The notes under the pieces are model-generated. The model made no database searches, was not told the origin of the DNA, and saw only the letters and a list, made by a program, of their open reading frames with translations. The translations under genes and the position numbers were made by a program. This document shows positions 34,100 through 44,145 of a stretch of 64,000 nucleotides of DNA, one piece after another. The stretch is from SAR324 cluster bacterium (GTDB lineage: Bacteria; SAR324; NAC60-12). Position 1 is the stretch's first letter; each line of letters starts with the position of its first letter. Location of the stretch: the NCBI GenBank assembly GCA_014382365.1, contig JACNJW010000027.1:1-64000 (forward strand), written 5' to 3'.

Positions 34100-35389
34100 C
34101 TATTCGTAGCGTAATGGATCAACAGGATTAAGTCTGGAAGCTTTTGTAGAAGGATAAATAGTCACAACTACACAAATCAAAAAAGAAGACACCATAGTTA
34201 TGAGTACATCCAGCCAGTCAATCAAAACAGGAATGCGGTTCCCACCTGGATAAACTCCAGGAGGGATACTTATAACGTCAAAGGTCATGAGCACCCAGCA
34301 GATTATCAGTCCTAATGATACACCACTGACTGTTCCGAGTGAGCCAATCACTAATCCCTGAAAGAAAAATATTCGTCTGACACCAGAATCTTTTGCACCT
34401 AGTGCTTTGAGAATAGCAATTTCACGGGATTTTTCCAAAACCAGCATAATCAATGAACTGACAATATTAAACGCGGCCACGACAATAATTAATGTCAGAA
34501 TCAGAAAAAGTCCAATTTTTTCAAGTTTCATTACCTGAAAAATACTTTTATTTTCATCAGCCCAGTTTCCAACAATGTATTCAGTGCTTAATTCTGCCAA
34601 TTCACCAGCTACTTGAGGAGCATTTTCAGGGTCTGCAATACGGACTCCCAAACCAGAAACCTGATCATTCATACGATATATTTTTTGCAGAAGCCGATAA
34701 TCGATAAAAGCCAGCACCTCATCATAACCGGAAATTCCTGACTCAAAAATTCCGATCACCTCAAGTTTTTTGATGCGCGGAACATCACCAATTGGGGTCA
34801 TTCTTTGTTCAGAAGTAACCAACTTAACGAAGTCTCCAACAGCAGTTTCAAGTTGGCGTGCTAATTTTGCACCTAAAATAATTCCATCTTTGAGGTGTTT
34901 TTTCCTTGATTCCGGATGGGAAAGACGCTGAAGTAGACTTGTTGAAATAAACTTCTGCTTTTCCTCAGTAGGTACAAAGCCGTAAACTTCGTCACGTAAA
35001 TAAGAAGCAATTCTTGTCACATTTGCTTCCTGCTGTGGATCGATTCCACGCAACAAGGCTCCTTTGGGCTGTTTTTTTCCTGTGAGCAGTGCCTGCTTGA
35101 AAATGTATGGAGCAACCCCTTTAACCTCAGGGTGTTCAGCCAGACTCTTCTGGAGAGCGGAATAATTTTTCATCCCGTCATCCCAGTCATACATCGTAAT
35201 GTGCGGCAGGGAGCCTGTGACTGCATTACGTAGATTAGTACGAAAACCATTCATTACTGAAGTCGATACTATCAGGGCAACAACACCTAAAGCCACACCT
35301 GCAATTGAAATCCAGGTAATAACTGAAATCGAGCGATCCCGTCGAGGAGAAAATAGGTAGCGTTTCCCAATGAATGTTTCGTAGCGCAT
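34100..35389 (-). CDS. LolC/LolE-family lipoprotein-releasing permease
   Basis: This 429-residue protein has the LolC/E layout. It starts YETFIGKRYLFSPRRDRSIS, and the first membrane helix (about 22-45) is followed by a large periplasmic MacB-type domain (about 50-270). A FtsX domain with three helices (about 290-425) follows, containing EKSREIAILKALGA. It extracts lipoproteins from the inner membrane for LolA, together with the ATPase LolD. The start codon follows the alaS stop by 3 nt, so it is in an operon with alaS. LolD is not adjacent. Whether it is LolC or LolE, or a single LolF-like homodimer, cannot be decided. Confidence 0.88.
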   Translation of the reverse strand: MRYETFIGKRYLFSPRRDRSISVITWISIAGVALGVVALIVSTSVMNGFRTNLRNAVTGSLPHITMYDWDDGMKNYSALQKSLAEHPEVKGVAPYIFKQALLTGKKQPKGALLRGIDPQQEANVTRIASYLRDEVYGFVPTEEKQKFISTSLLQRLSHPESRKKHLKDGIILGAKLARQLETAVGDFVKLVTSEQRMTPIGDVPRIKKLEVIGIFESGISGYDEVLAFIDYRLLQKIYRMNDQVSGLGVRIADPENAPQVAGELAELSTEYIVGNWADENKSIFQVMKLEKIGLFLILTLIIVVAAFNIVSSLIMLVLEKSREIAILKALGAKDSGVRRIFFFQGLVIGSLGTVSGVSLGLIICWVLMTFDVISIPPGVYPGGNRIPVLIDWLDVLITMVSSFLICVVVTIYPSTKASRLNPVDPLRYE

Positions 35390-35392
35390 TAG

Positions 35393-38059
35393 CTATTTTT
35401 TTAGTTTTTCACGCACAATATCTGCAGCTGCAGACAAAGCATCCTCCAGTTTTTCTGGAGCCTTGATACCTGCCTGTGCCATATCCGGTTTCCCACCTCC
35501 ACGTCCATCAGCCAGTTGAGCCACTGAATTTACCAGATCTCCTGCACTAAAACCTTGTGAAATCAAATCATCAGTGACAACACAAAGTAAGGTGCTTTTT
35601 GCTTTTTCATCAGATTCGGAAGAAATTTTCATTGCCAGCCAGGCTACCCCAGAGGACATTTTCTGCCGGATGGCTTGTCCCATCTTGCGGAGCAAATCTG
35701 CTGATTCAACTTCAATCACTTTAGCAAAAACCAAAACGCCCTCAATATTTTCTGCCTCAGACAGCAACTCGGAAATGCCGGCCAGCGCATTCTCGTTGCG
35801 TATTGTCTGAAGATCTTTTTCCAATTGTCTTTTTTCTTCAGCCAGCTTTTTGACCATTTCCGGAACCTGTGCTTCAGGCACATTCATCAGTTGCCGTAAA
35901 GATCGTGCAACACGTCCGTGCTCCTGATTAATTAATTCTGCCTGTCTGCCGGTAACAGCAACAATCCGCCGTACTCCGGAAGCTATTGCTTCTTCCGATA
36001 CTATCCGAAATTGACCGATTTGCCCACTTGCTTTTACGTGGCAGCCTCCGCAAAGTTCTTCTGAAAAATCTGCCACTTTAACTACCCGCACACGATCTCC
36101 ATATTTTTCGCCAAACAAAGCCGTAATACCGGAATCAATTGCCTGCTGAAATGGAATTTCGTAAATATCAGTTGTAATATTTTCACGAATTACTGAGTTC
36201 ACTATGTTTTCAATTTCTTCCAGTTGCTGCTCGTTAACTTTTTCAAAATGAGTAAAGTCAAAACGCAGTATTTCTGGATTGACCAACGATCCTGCTTGAA
36301 CCACATGTTCGCCCAAAACTTGACGCAGGCCTTCATGCATCAAGTGGGCAGCAGTATGATTATTGGTAGTCGGTAAACGCAGTTTTTCATCAACCGCGGC
36401 AATCATCGCTGACGCGTCCGGAAGGACATTATTATCTGAGGCATTTTCTGCTTCACAAATGTGGATAATTGAATCTCCTTGTTTCTGAACATCAACCACC
36501 TGCCAAGTTATTCCATTTTGCTTGAGGGTTCCATGATCACCAACCTGTCCTCCCGATTCTGCATAAAACGGAGTTGTGTCTAAAATGAACTGCCATTGTC
36601 CTTTTTCGTTGCGTGAATACCTTCTTAACTTTGAATCAGTATTCAACTCATTGTAGCCTCTAAATTTAGAATCCGATCCTGCGGAAACCTCTGTCCACTC
36701 ATCAAGTGTTGCCTTGAATTTACCAGCATCTCGCGCCCGTTCCTGTTGTTCCAGCATCAACTTTTCAAATCCACTTTCATCAACACCAAATCCACGTTCC
36801 TCAGACATCAAGCGAGTCAAATCTACCGGAAAACCATAAGTGTCATATAGTTTAAAGACATCTGCACCGGCAAGCAATTTTGCAGCCTGAGTTTCAGGTG
36901 CTGAAATCATGTTTTCAAATATTTCAAGACCACGATCGAGGGTCAATCCAAAACTTTTTTCCTCAGACTGAATTACATTTTGAACGTGTTTTTGCTGTTT
37001 TTGTATTTCCGGAAAAGCGTCACCCATTACTTCTGCCAAAATTGGCACCAGTTTATAGATGAAAGGTTCATGCATCTTCAGGACTCTACCGTATCGTGTG
37101 GCCCGCCTCAACATTCGACGTAAGACATATCCCCGTCCTTCATTTGAAGGAAATGCTCCATCTGCAATTGCAAAACTCAACGAACGCAGATGATCAGCAA
37201 TCACTCGAAAAGCCACCCCCACATCTCCGTCAGCATCAGGCAGTCCGGTCACTTCAGAAATTTTATTCAAAATTGGTGTGAACAAATCTGTACTGTAATT
37301 GGAATCAACTTTCTGCAATACGCGGCATACACGTTCGAGCCCCATTCCTGTATCAACATGCTGAGCAGCAAGTTCTTCCAGGTGTCCATCCGGAAAGCGT
37401 TGATACTGCATGAAAACCAAATTCCACAACTCTACAAAACGCCAACAGCCTTCAAGGTTAACTGCACATTCATGTTTTTCTGCAAGCGGACAGGTACCCT
37501 CACCCAGATCTATATGCAGTTCAGAACATGGTCCACAGGGTCCAACTTCACCCATTTCCCAGAAATTATCATTTTTGTCAAAGCGCAATACTTGTTCAGG
37601 ATTGATATCTGTACAGGTTCTCCATAATTTTTCTGCATCTTCATCCGCCTCTACTCCATCACCACCTTCAAAAACAGTCGCCCACAATTTATCCTTTGGC
37701 AGTCCCCAAACTTCTGTCATTAATTCCCAGGCCCAGACAATTGCTTCCTGCTTAAAATAATCTCCGAAAGACCAGTTGCCAAGCATTTCAAAAAAAGTGT
37801 GGTGGTAGTTATCATGTCCTACATCTTCCAGATCGTTATGTTTTCCGCTGGCTCGAATACATTTTTGTGAATTGACGGCACGCTTGTATTCACGGACACC
37901 GGTTCCTAAAAACACATCTTTAAACTGCGCCATTCCGGAGTTGGAAAAGAGCAATGTTGGATCATCATTGGGAACAACTGGTGCACTACGCACAAAGCTG
38001 TGTCCACGATCTTCAAAAAAAGTGATGAATTCCTGTCGAATTTGTTTTGAACTTTTCAT
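35393..38059 (-). CDS. alaS: AlaS, alanyl-tRNA synthetase
   Basis: The protein is 888 residues from the ATG at 38059; a TTG two codons earlier is possible. The class II catalytic core begins SKQIRQEFITFFEDRGHSFV and has NSGMAQFKDVFLG and GMGLERVCRVLQ. The editing domain has HTAAHLMHEGLR with two metal-binding His, and CGGCHVKASGQIG with the zinc Cys/His. A coiled C-Ala region ends in DGRGGGKPDMAQAG. It charges tRNA-Ala and clears mischarged Ser/Gly. The LolC/E permease gene follows 3 nt after the stop. Confidence 0.97.
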   Translation of the reverse strand: MKSSKQIRQEFITFFEDRGHSFVRSAPVVPNDDPTLLFSNSGMAQFKDVFLGTGVREYKRAVNSQKCIRASGKHNDLEDVGHDNYHHTFFEMLGNWSFGDYFKQEAIVWAWELMTEVWGLPKDKLWATVFEGGDGVEADEDAEKLWRTCTDINPEQVLRFDKNDNFWEMGEVGPCGPCSELHIDLGEGTCPLAEKHECAVNLEGCWRFVELWNLVFMQYQRFPDGHLEELAAQHVDTGMGLERVCRVLQKVDSNYSTDLFTPILNKISEVTGLPDADGDVGVAFRVIADHLRSLSFAIADGAFPSNEGRGYVLRRMLRRATRYGRVLKMHEPFIYKLVPILAEVMGDAFPEIQKQQKHVQNVIQSEEKSFGLTLDRGLEIFENMISAPETQAAKLLAGADVFKLYDTYGFPVDLTRLMSEERGFGVDESGFEKLMLEQQERARDAGKFKATLDEWTEVSAGSDSKFRGYNELNTDSKLRRYSRNEKGQWQFILDTTPFYAESGGQVGDHGTLKQNGITWQVVDVQKQGDSIIHICEAENASDNNVLPDASAMIAAVDEKLRLPTTNNHTAAHLMHEGLRQVLGEHVVQAGSLVNPEILRFDFTHFEKVNEQQLEEIENIVNSVIRENITTDIYEIPFQQAIDSGITALFGEKYGDRVRVVKVADFSEELCGGCHVKASGQIGQFRIVSEEAIASGVRRIVAVTGRQAELINQEHGRVARSLRQLMNVPEAQVPEMVKKLAEEKRQLEKDLQTIRNENALAGISELLSEAENIEGVLVFAKVIEVESADLLRKMGQAIRQKMSSGVAWLAMKISSESDEKAKSTLLCVVTDDLISQGFSAGDLVNSVAQLADGRGGGKPDMAQAGIKAPEKLEDALSAAADIVREKLKK

Positions 38060-38144
38060 GATCAAATTTTCGAGTACCAGTTGTTATTATATGTTTATAT
38101 TTTAGCAGGATAAGAGGAAGGAAAGGATCTGAGAGGGACTCAGT

Positions 38145-38173
38145 ACTACCGACTGCTGAAAGCAACCGGTAGT
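38145..38173. terminator. Hairpin between rpsD and alaS
   Basis: A 7-bp perfect stem (actaccg / cggtagt) with a 15-nt loop lies 15-43 nt beyond the rpsD stop and about 85 nt before the alaS start, both genes being on the minus strand. No T-run follows on the minus strand. It may be a weak terminator or a processing stem. A second small stem (ctgag / ctcag) lies next to it at 38129-38143. Confidence 0.4.
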
Positions 38174-38187
38174 AGAATTTTTTAAAA

Positions 38188-38799
38188 TCAACGAGCCATG
38201 AACTCGACGACAAGATGATCTTCAACTTCAATTGGAATTTCCTCACGTTCCGGAATCAAAACAAGTGAGCCGGAAAAATTTTTGGTATCACGTTGAATGT
38301 ATCCCAGTTTCTGTTCAAAGAAATTAAACCAATCCTTGTATCTGTCAATTTTTTGACTTCTCTCTCTAAGTTGAACGACATCTCCAGGACTGACCTGGTA
38401 ACCAGGTTTATTGACTCTTTTACCGTTCACGGTAATATGACAATGCACAACCATTTGTCTGGCAGCACGTAATGTTCCGGCAAATCCCATCCGGTAGGCC
38501 ATATTGTCAAGGCGTGTCTCAAGAGTTTGAACAAGCGCAACGTTAGTTTGTCTACGGACTCTGGCTGCTTTTTCGTAATAGCGGCGTAGCTGTTTTGAAC
38601 CAATACCATAGTATGCTTTCAACTTTTGAGTTTCTCTCAATTGCTGACCATAAGGTGATATCTTTGCTTGACGACTTGCACCATGCTGTCCTGGACGATT
38701 AGGCCGGCGGCTCAAAGTTAGTGCGGCACTTGGACTGCCTATCAGATTGACACCTAACGCACGGCAGACTTTATGTTTTATTGTTGATTTTCCTGGCAT
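38188..38799 (-). CDS. rpsD: Ribosomal protein uS4
   Basis: This 203-residue protein has the uS4 pattern. The N-terminus contains KVCRALGVNLIG and RRPNRPGQHGASR, followed by SPYGQQLRETQKLKAYYG. The S4 RNA-binding fold is LDNMAYRMGFAGTLRAARQM, then VHCHITVNGKRVNKPGYQVS. It nucleates 30S assembly. It is a single gene away from any ribosomal operon, as in several lineages that carry an isolated rpsD. The N-terminal Cys cluster of zinc-type S4 is reduced to one Cys. Confidence 0.96.
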   Translation of the reverse strand: MPGKSTIKHKVCRALGVNLIGSPSAALTLSRRPNRPGQHGASRQAKISPYGQQLRETQKLKAYYGIGSKQLRRYYEKAARVRRQTNVALVQTLETRLDNMAYRMGFAGTLRAARQMVVHCHITVNGKRVNKPGYQVSPGDVVQLRERSQKIDRYKDWFNFFEQKLGYIQRDTKNFSGSLVLIPEREEIPIEVEDHLVVEFMAR

Positions 38800-39139
38800 A
38801 TTTTTATTTCCGTTCAGATGGCACCTTTGGAGGACTATAGAATAATATAGTTGTTAGAAATATTTTTTCCAACAGTTCATTCTCAGTGACAATTTATCAG
38901 GATGCCATCCCATAAAATGGGTCCGACCGAATCATTTTGCTTCACAGAGAACATTAGCTTAGACTGCCGATTATCTATTAAAATTTGATTTTTGTCAATT
39001 GAAAATGAGTTCCTGCAGGATTTTCTTGCTTAAAAAGCTGTCTGTTCAAGAATGCTCTTGACAAATCCACTGAGAAGACTAGACTTCATCTCTTAAAAAT
39101 GTAATTTATTTTCCAATCAAGTCAACTACATCATTTGTT
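38800..39139. other. Divergent intergenic region between rpsD and the first opp cluster
   Basis: About 340 bp with no gene on either strand. It should hold the rpsD promoter (minus strand) and the oppD promoter at 39058-39085 (plus strand). I see no tRNA, riboswitch or strong hairpin. Confidence 0.55.
39058..39085 (+). promoter_or_regulatory. Sigma-70-like promoter upstream of oppD
   Basis: TTGACA (39058-39063) is followed after 16 bp by TAGACT (39080-39085), matching consensus at 6/6 and 4/6 positions. It lies about 55 nt before the TTG start at 39140. Confidence 0.5.
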
Positions 39140-40135
39140 TTGCCGAGTCAAACTCCAGTTCTTCAAGTCGAAAATATAGCCACGCGTTTTCACACTCAGG
39201 ACGGCTTAGTTCACGCAGTCAACGGTGTCAGTTTTGAGCTGAAGAAGGGTGAGTTGCTGGGAGTCGTTGGAGAAAGTGGCTCTGGAAAAAGCGTGACTAT
39301 GATGACCCTGCTCAAACTGCTGCCCATGCCGCCTGCAGAAATCTATGCTGGAACAGCAAAGTTTGAGGGGCAGGATCTGATTCAACTTAACCTGGATCAA
39401 TTAAGAAAAGTACGGGGTGGAAAAATAGGATTCATTTTTCAAGATCCGATGACTTCACTCAATCCTGTTTTAACAATTGGATATCAATTGGCAGAGCCCA
39501 TGCGGGAACATCTGGGAATGAGCCGCAGAGAAGCTCGTCAACGATCTGCAGAGCTGCTGGATCTAGTGGGTATCCCCCTGGCAGAAAGTCGTTTAAACGA
39601 TTACCCTCATCAATTCTCCGGTGGAATGCGCCAACGAGTTATGATTGCCATCGCCCTGGCCTGCGACCCACAGGTCTTAATTGCTGACGAACCTACAACA
39701 GCACTTGACGTAACCATTCAGGCTCAAATACTGGACATCATCAAACGTCTGCGCGAAGAACTAGGAATGGCCATAATCTGGATCACTCACGACCTTGGTG
39801 TCATTGCCGGAATTGCAGATCGAGTGGCTGTGATGTACAGTGGCTTCATCGTAGAGGAGGCACCAGTGGATGAGTTGTACGGCAACCCAAAACATCCTTA
39901 CACCAGGGGTTTACTGAAAACACTGCCTAATTTGAAGGGTAAACGCGCAAAACGTCTTGAGAGTATCAGCGGCCAGCCTCCAAGCCTAAATAATATTCCA
40001 GCAAGCTGTCCTTTTGCACCGCGTTGTCCCCATGCACTTGCTCGCTGCCTGCAGGAAAACCCTGCTTTGGTCAACAGAAAAAACAACCATAAAGTTGCTT
40101 GTTGGTGGGAACCTGATTCAGGAAAAAACACATGA
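39140..40135 (+). CDS. oppD: Oligopeptide/dipeptide ABC transporter ATP-binding protein (OppD type), system 1
   Basis: This 331-residue ATPase powers peptide uptake from the cytoplasmic face. It has Walker A GESGSGKS, the Q-loop [11 protein letters not shown], signature [18 protein letters not shown], Walker [13 protein letters not shown] and the H-loop [11 protein letters not shown]-terminal oligo_HPY domain with [14 protein letters not shown] follows. The start is TTG at 39140, with no ATG available near the N-terminus. The next gene overlaps by 4 nt. It is the first gene of a five-gene importer cluster in which the ATPases come first. Confidence 0.93.
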   Translation: MPSQTPVLQVENIATRFHTQDGLVHAVNGVSFELKKGELLGVVGESGSGKSVTMMTLLKLLPMPPAEIYAGTAKFEGQDLIQLNLDQLRKVRGGKIGFIFQDPMTSLNPVLTIGYQLAEPMREHLGMSRREARQRSAELLDLVGIPLAESRLNDYPHQFSGGMRQRVMIAIALACDPQVLIADEPTTALDVTIQAQILDIIKRLREELGMAIIWITHDLGVIAGIADRVAVMYSGFIVEEAPVDELYGNPKHPYTRGLLKTLPNLKGKRAKRLESISGQPPSLNNIPASCPFAPRCPHALARCLQENPALVNRKNNHKVACWWEPDSGKNT

Positions 40136-41115
40136 CCCTCAAAGAACGCAATGTTCTGCTTGAAGTAAAAGAACTGGTCAAGCATTTTCCTATTACACGT
40201 GGCGTATTCCGCAGAGAAGTTGGTAGCGTCAAAGCTGTTGACGGAATTTCTTTCGATATTCATGATCGTGAAACTTTAGGTCTAGTCGGCGAAAGCGGAT
40301 GCGGCAAATCAACTGCCGGCAGAGTAATTCTACAACTGCTTCCTGCAACCAGCGGGAATGTGATTTTCAAAGGTCGAGACCTTACGTCAATCACCAAGGA
40401 AGAGCTTCGAAAACAACGACCCCAGATGCAAATGATTTTTCAGGATCCGCAGGACAGCCTTAATCCTAGAATGACAGTCGGAAGTATTGTCGGCGAGCCG
40501 CTGATGGAGCATCAGTCGCTCAAAACAAAAGAACGTCATGAACGTGTGGAGCAACTACTGAACTCTGTTGGCCTGAATCCAAAATTTACAAATAGATATC
40601 CTCACGAATTCTCCGGAGGTCAGCGGCAGCGCATCGGAATTGCACGAGCATTGGCTTTGAGCCCTGATCTCATCATTTGCGATGAACCCATTGCTGCACT
40701 AGATGTTTCAATTCAAGCACAGGTCATTAATTTACTGGAAGATTTACAGGAAGAATACGGATTGACCTATTTGTTTATCTCCCACGATTTGAGCATGATT
40801 CGACACATTGCTGACCGGGTAGCAGTTATGTATCTTGGCAGGATAGTCGAGTTGGCTTCGAGCCAATCACTTTACAAAACGCCTCTGCATCCATACACTC
40901 AGGCTTTACTTTCCGCTGTACCTATCCATGATCCAAAACAGGAAAGAAAACGCAACCGTACAATACTTGAAGGAGATGTGCCCAGCCCGTCAAATCCACC
41001 TTCAGGTTGCCATTTCAGCACTCGTTGCCCAAAAGCTGAGGCAAAATGTTTCAAAGAACCGCCGGGGTGGCGGGAAGTCTCAAAGGGCCATCAAGTGGCC
41101 TGTCATATAGTTTAA
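40132..41115 (+). CDS. oppF: Oligopeptide ABC transporter ATP-binding protein (OppF type), system 1
   Basis: This 327-residue ATPase is the partner of OppD. It has Walker [23 protein letters not shown], signature [16 protein letters not shown], Walker [13 protein letters not shown] and H-loop [10 protein letters not shown], with a C-terminal oligo_HPY domain ([14 protein letters not shown]). The N-terminal [20 protein letters not shown] is the usual OppF extension. It overlaps oppD by 4 nt. A promoter for the following binding-protein gene begins 16 nt after the stop. Confidence 0.93.
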   Translation: MTLKERNVLLEVKELVKHFPITRGVFRREVGSVKAVDGISFDIHDRETLGLVGESGCGKSTAGRVILQLLPATSGNVIFKGRDLTSITKEELRKQRPQMQMIFQDPQDSLNPRMTVGSIVGEPLMEHQSLKTKERHERVEQLLNSVGLNPKFTNRYPHEFSGGQRQRIGIARALALSPDLIICDEPIAALDVSIQAQVINLLEDLQEEYGLTYLFISHDLSMIRHIADRVAVMYLGRIVELASSQSLYKTPLHPYTQALLSAVPIHDPKQERKRNRTILEGDVPSPSNPPSGCHFSTRCPKAEAKCFKEPPGWREVSKGHQVACHIV

Positions 41116-41130
41116 TAATGTTAAAAGTAA

Positions 41131-41158
41131 TTGACTTTTGTTTTGAGAACTGTACAAT
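41131..41158 (+). promoter_or_regulatory. Sigma-70-like promoter for the system-1 binding protein
   Basis: TTGACT (41131-41136) and TACAAT (41153-41158) are 16 bp apart, each matching 5/6 consensus bases. Transcription from here gives a leader of about 170 nt before the ATG at 41336, which contains a short possible leader ORF. Confidence 0.6.
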
Positions 41159-41226
41159 GCAACGACTTTCTGTTATTGCAGACTTTGAGAATTGCAGTAT
41201 ACAGAATAACCGGTTAGGCATTTAAC

Positions 41227-41331
41227 ATGGATGGTTGGAGCCTTCTTAACGACATTCCGGATAAACCGAAATGTCAATTTTGGTCAACAGAATCTAAACT
41301 CTTTTGGCCTTTAACTCCCAAAATAAGGTGA
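41227..41331 (+). CDS. Possible 34-residue leader peptide in the SBP 5' region
   Basis: An ATG at 41227 opens a frame encoding MDGWSLLNDIPDKPKCQFW and 15 further residues. It ends in a TGA at 41329-41331 that touches the ribosome-binding site (aaggtg) of the binding-protein gene, 4 nt before its ATG. It could couple or regulate translation, or be chance; only AGG lies about 10 nt upstream of its start. It is rich in Trp (three). Confidence 0.3.
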   Translation: MDGWSLLNDIPDKPKCQFWSTESKLFWPLTPKIR

Positions 41332-41335
41332 TCAA

Positions 41336-43051
41336 ATGAAGAAAACTATTAACATCTTGCTGAGTCTGGCTTTCGCTTTGAGTCTGGCAAGTACCGTTGA
41401 AGCCAAACGCGGCAGTGACGGTCAATTGAATCTGCTGTACTGGCAGGCTCCCTCAACTATGAACCCTAATCTTTCAGGGGGTACCAAGGAGCTTGAAGCT
41501 GCTTCGGTCGTGCTGGAGCCTTTTGCCCGTTATGATGAGAACGGGGGTTTGGTTCCCTTTCTGGCAGAAGAAATACCTACAGTTGCAAATGGTGGAATTT
41601 CAAAAGACTTGACGACCATCACTTGGAAAATCAAAAAAGGTATTAAGTGGTCAGATGGTTCTGCACTTACTGCTGACGATGCGGTTTTCACTTACGGTTA
41701 CTGCTCAAATCCTGACACGGGTTGTACACAAGCAAATTATTGGAACGATATCAAATCAGTGACTGCTGTAAACAGCACCACTGTCAAGGTTGAGTTCACT
41801 GTACCAAAGCCTTTCCCTTATGCACCTTTTGTCGGCTACAATGCGCCAATTCTTCAAAAAGCACAGTTTGACGGTTGTGCGGGAGCAAAAGCGCAGGAAT
41901 GTACCAAACAGAACTTTTACCCAATTGGAACGGGCCCTTTCAAGGTCGTGGATTTCAAGCCGAATGATGTGATCGTTTTTGAAGCCAATCCAAATTACCG
42001 TGATGCCAGCAAACCTGCTTTCAGTAAATTGGTTTTCAAAGGCGGTGGAGACGCTGTTTCAGCAGCACGTGCTGTCCTCGAAACTGGTGAAATGGATTAT
42101 GCCTGGAACCTGCAGGTTGAACCGGAAATTCTGGTCACAATGGAAAAGGCCGGAAAAGGCAAGGTCGTTTCGGCTTTTGGAACATCTGTCGAACGTTTGA
42201 TGGTCAACTTCACCAACCCGGACTCTTCACTCGGTGATGACCGTTCAGAATACATCGGTGGAAACAATAACCGTAACCCGCATCCTTTCTTGTCGGATTA
42301 TAACGTAAGACGAGCGCTTTCATTGGCAATTGACCGTCAAGTACTGGTGGACGCAGGATATGGTAAGGCAGGAAAAATCAGTTGTAATGTTCTGCCCGCA
42401 CCGGCAATTTATGCTTCATCTGCAAACGATGAGTGTAAAACTCCAAACGTTGCTGAAGCTAACCGACTGTTGGACGCAGCCGGCTGGAAACGTGGTTCAG
42501 ATGGAGTACGTGCGAAAGATGGTGTCCGAATCTCAATTCTATATCAGACATCTACCAACTCAGTGCGTCAGGCTACACAGGCTTTCATCAAGGAAATGTG
42601 GAAACAGATCGGAGTCGAAACCGAACTGCGTAATCTCAGTGCCTCAGTCTTCTTTGGTGGAGATATAGCCAGTCCTGATACTTACCAGAAGTTCTACACT
42701 GACATAGAAATGTATACCAATAACTTCAGTGGTACAGATCCACAGACCTACATGTCAAACTGGACCTGTAAGGAAATGGCTCAAAGGTCCAATAAGTGGG
42801 GCGGTGGTAATATGCCGCGCTGGTGTAATCCTGCCTATGATGCACTCTCCGCTAAACTGGCAGTCACTTCAGCTATGAAAGCTCGCATTAGTCTTACAAA
42901 AGCAATGAATGATTTGCTGATGCAGGATTATGCGATGATCCCACTGATTCACCGTGGTAGTGTTTCTGCACATTCCAATGGAATTTCCGGCGTTCGTATG
43001 AATCCATGGGATTCCGAACTCTGGAATATTGCCGATTGGGCTCGCAAGTAA
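41336..43051 (+). CDS. oppA: Peptide ABC transporter substrate-binding protein (family 5), system 1
   Basis: This 571-residue periplasmic protein has a signal peptide (MKKTINILLSLAFALSLAST, cleavage near VEA). The SBP_bac_5 fold follows: TTITWKIKKGIKWSDGSALT, ADDAVFTYGYC and IGTGPFKVVDFKPND. It captures peptides and hands them to the OppBC channel. AAGGTG lies 7 nt before the ATG, so the start is firm. The gene has its own promoter and is followed by a strong terminator before oppB. Confidence 0.92.
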   Translation: MKKTINILLSLAFALSLASTVEAKRGSDGQLNLLYWQAPSTMNPNLSGGTKELEAASVVLEPFARYDENGGLVPFLAEEIPTVANGGISKDLTTITWKIKKGIKWSDGSALTADDAVFTYGYCSNPDTGCTQANYWNDIKSVTAVNSTTVKVEFTVPKPFPYAPFVGYNAPILQKAQFDGCAGAKAQECTKQNFYPIGTGPFKVVDFKPNDVIVFEANPNYRDASKPAFSKLVFKGGGDAVSAARAVLETGEMDYAWNLQVEPEILVTMEKAGKGKVVSAFGTSVERLMVNFTNPDSSLGDDRSEYIGGNNNRNPHPFLSDYNVRRALSLAIDRQVLVDAGYGKAGKISCNVLPAPAIYASSANDECKTPNVAEANRLLDAAGWKRGSDGVRAKDGVRISILYQTSTNSVRQATQAFIKEMWKQIGVETELRNLSASVFFGGDIASPDTYQKFYTDIEMYTNNFSGTDPQTYMSNWTCKEMAQRSNKWGGGNMPRWCNPAYDALSAKLAVTSAMKARISLTKAMNDLLMQDYAMIPLIHRGSVSAHSNGISGVRMNPWDSELWNIADWARK

Positions 43052-43072
43052 CTCGAGCTTTTTCAGTCCTTT

Positions 43073-43108
43073 ACGGTTTGCGGATTTCGGTTCGCAAACC
43101 GTTTTTTA
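43073..43108 (+). terminator. Strong intrinsic terminator after the system-1 binding protein
   Basis: A perfect 10-bp stem (acggtttgcg / cgcaaaccgt) with a 10-nt loop is followed by ttttt. It sits 22 nt after the binding-protein stop and 24 nt before oppB. Partial read-through would supply the permeases at a lower level than the binding protein. Confidence 0.85.
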
Positions 43109-43131
43109 TTTAACCTCTAGGCGTCCGAACA

Positions 43132-44145
43132 TTGATCCACTTCATCATTCGCCGCATATTGATTGCCATCCCTACTTTACTGGTAATCAGCTTCATCATT
43201 TTTGCCATCCTTGATTTGGCCCCGAACGATCCCACTGGTAACTTACCAATGACGGTACCAGCGGAGGTACGTGAAAAAATCCGTGAGTCGCTCGGACTTG
43301 GACAGCCAATGCACGTACGCTTTGGCAAGTGGATGGTGCAATTCTTCGTCAACGAGCCGCTAAATATTCTACAAGAGGGATTTGGCATAACCATCGGTGA
43401 TGCGGAAAACCGTACCCGCATTTTGTCATGGGCGACGCGCAGTCCGGTAGTTGATTTAATAATTCAGCGCACTCCGCAAACGCTTTGGGTTGTCGGGCTG
43501 TCTTATTTATTCGGAATTTTAATTGCCATTCCCATCGGTATAATTTCCGCTTACAAACAATATTCCTGGTTTGATCAGGTAGGTACTTTCATTACTATGG
43601 TAGGTTTTTCCATACCGACATTTTTTACTGGCATGGTGGCAATTATCATCTTTAGTGTGCAGCTAAGGTGGTTTCCCATGATTTATGACACCACTTTGGA
43701 AATCAACAGTTGGGAAAATTTCGTTTTGCAGGTCAAACAGATGTTCATGCCGGTGGCAGTGCTGGCCCTTTACAATGCCTCACAACTAAGCCGTTTTATG
43801 CGTGCTTCTATACTTGATAATCTAAATTTGGATTATGTCCGTACAGCCAGAGCAAAAGGACGTTCGGAAAAAGTGGTTTTGCTGATTCATGTACTACGCA
43901 ACAGCCTGATCCCGGTAGTGACTTTGATTGCTCTGGGGATCCCCACAATTTTCAGTGGAGCCATCATCACAGAGCAAATTTTCCGCGTCAACGGTTTGGG
44001 GCAACTTTTAATCATTGCAATTGAGGGGGCAGATATTCCTCTCGTTCAAACGTTGACTTTCCTGTTTGCAGTACTGATTGTTGTTTTCAATCTCATCGCA
44101 GATGTGATTTACGGCATCCTCGATCCAAGGATCCGTTATGACTGA
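43132..44145 (+). CDS. oppB: Peptide ABC transporter permease (OppB type), system 1
   Basis: This 337-residue permease has six membrane helices. It starts MIHFIIRRILIAIPTLLVIS, the OppB N-terminal signature. It has the BPD transmembrane domain with RTARAKGRSEKVVLLIHVLR (the EAA loop contacting the ATPase) and ends in VFNLIADVIYGILDPRIRYD. The start is TTG at 43132. It overlaps oppC by 8 nt. Confidence 0.92.
   Translation: MIHFIIRRILIAIPTLLVISFIIFAILDLAPNDPTGNLPMTVPAEVREKIRESLGLGQPMHVRFGKWMVQFFVNEPLNILQEGFGITIGDAENRTRILSWATRSPVVDLIIQRTPQTLWVVGLSYLFGILIAIPIGIISAYKQYSWFDQVGTFITMVGFSIPTFFTGMVAIIIFSVQLRWFPMIYDTTLEINSWENFVLQVKQMFMPVAVLALYNASQLSRFMRASILDNLNLDYVRTARAKGRSEKVVLLIHVLRNSLIPVVTLIALGIPTIFSGAIITEQIFRVNGLGQLLIIAIEGADIPLVQTLTFLFAVLIVVFNLIADVIYGILDPRIRYD

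Noticed and set aside
37190..37627. 145-codon open frame on the plus strand inside alaS
   Set aside because: It lies wholly within the conserved catalytic core of alaS and shows no domain of its own.
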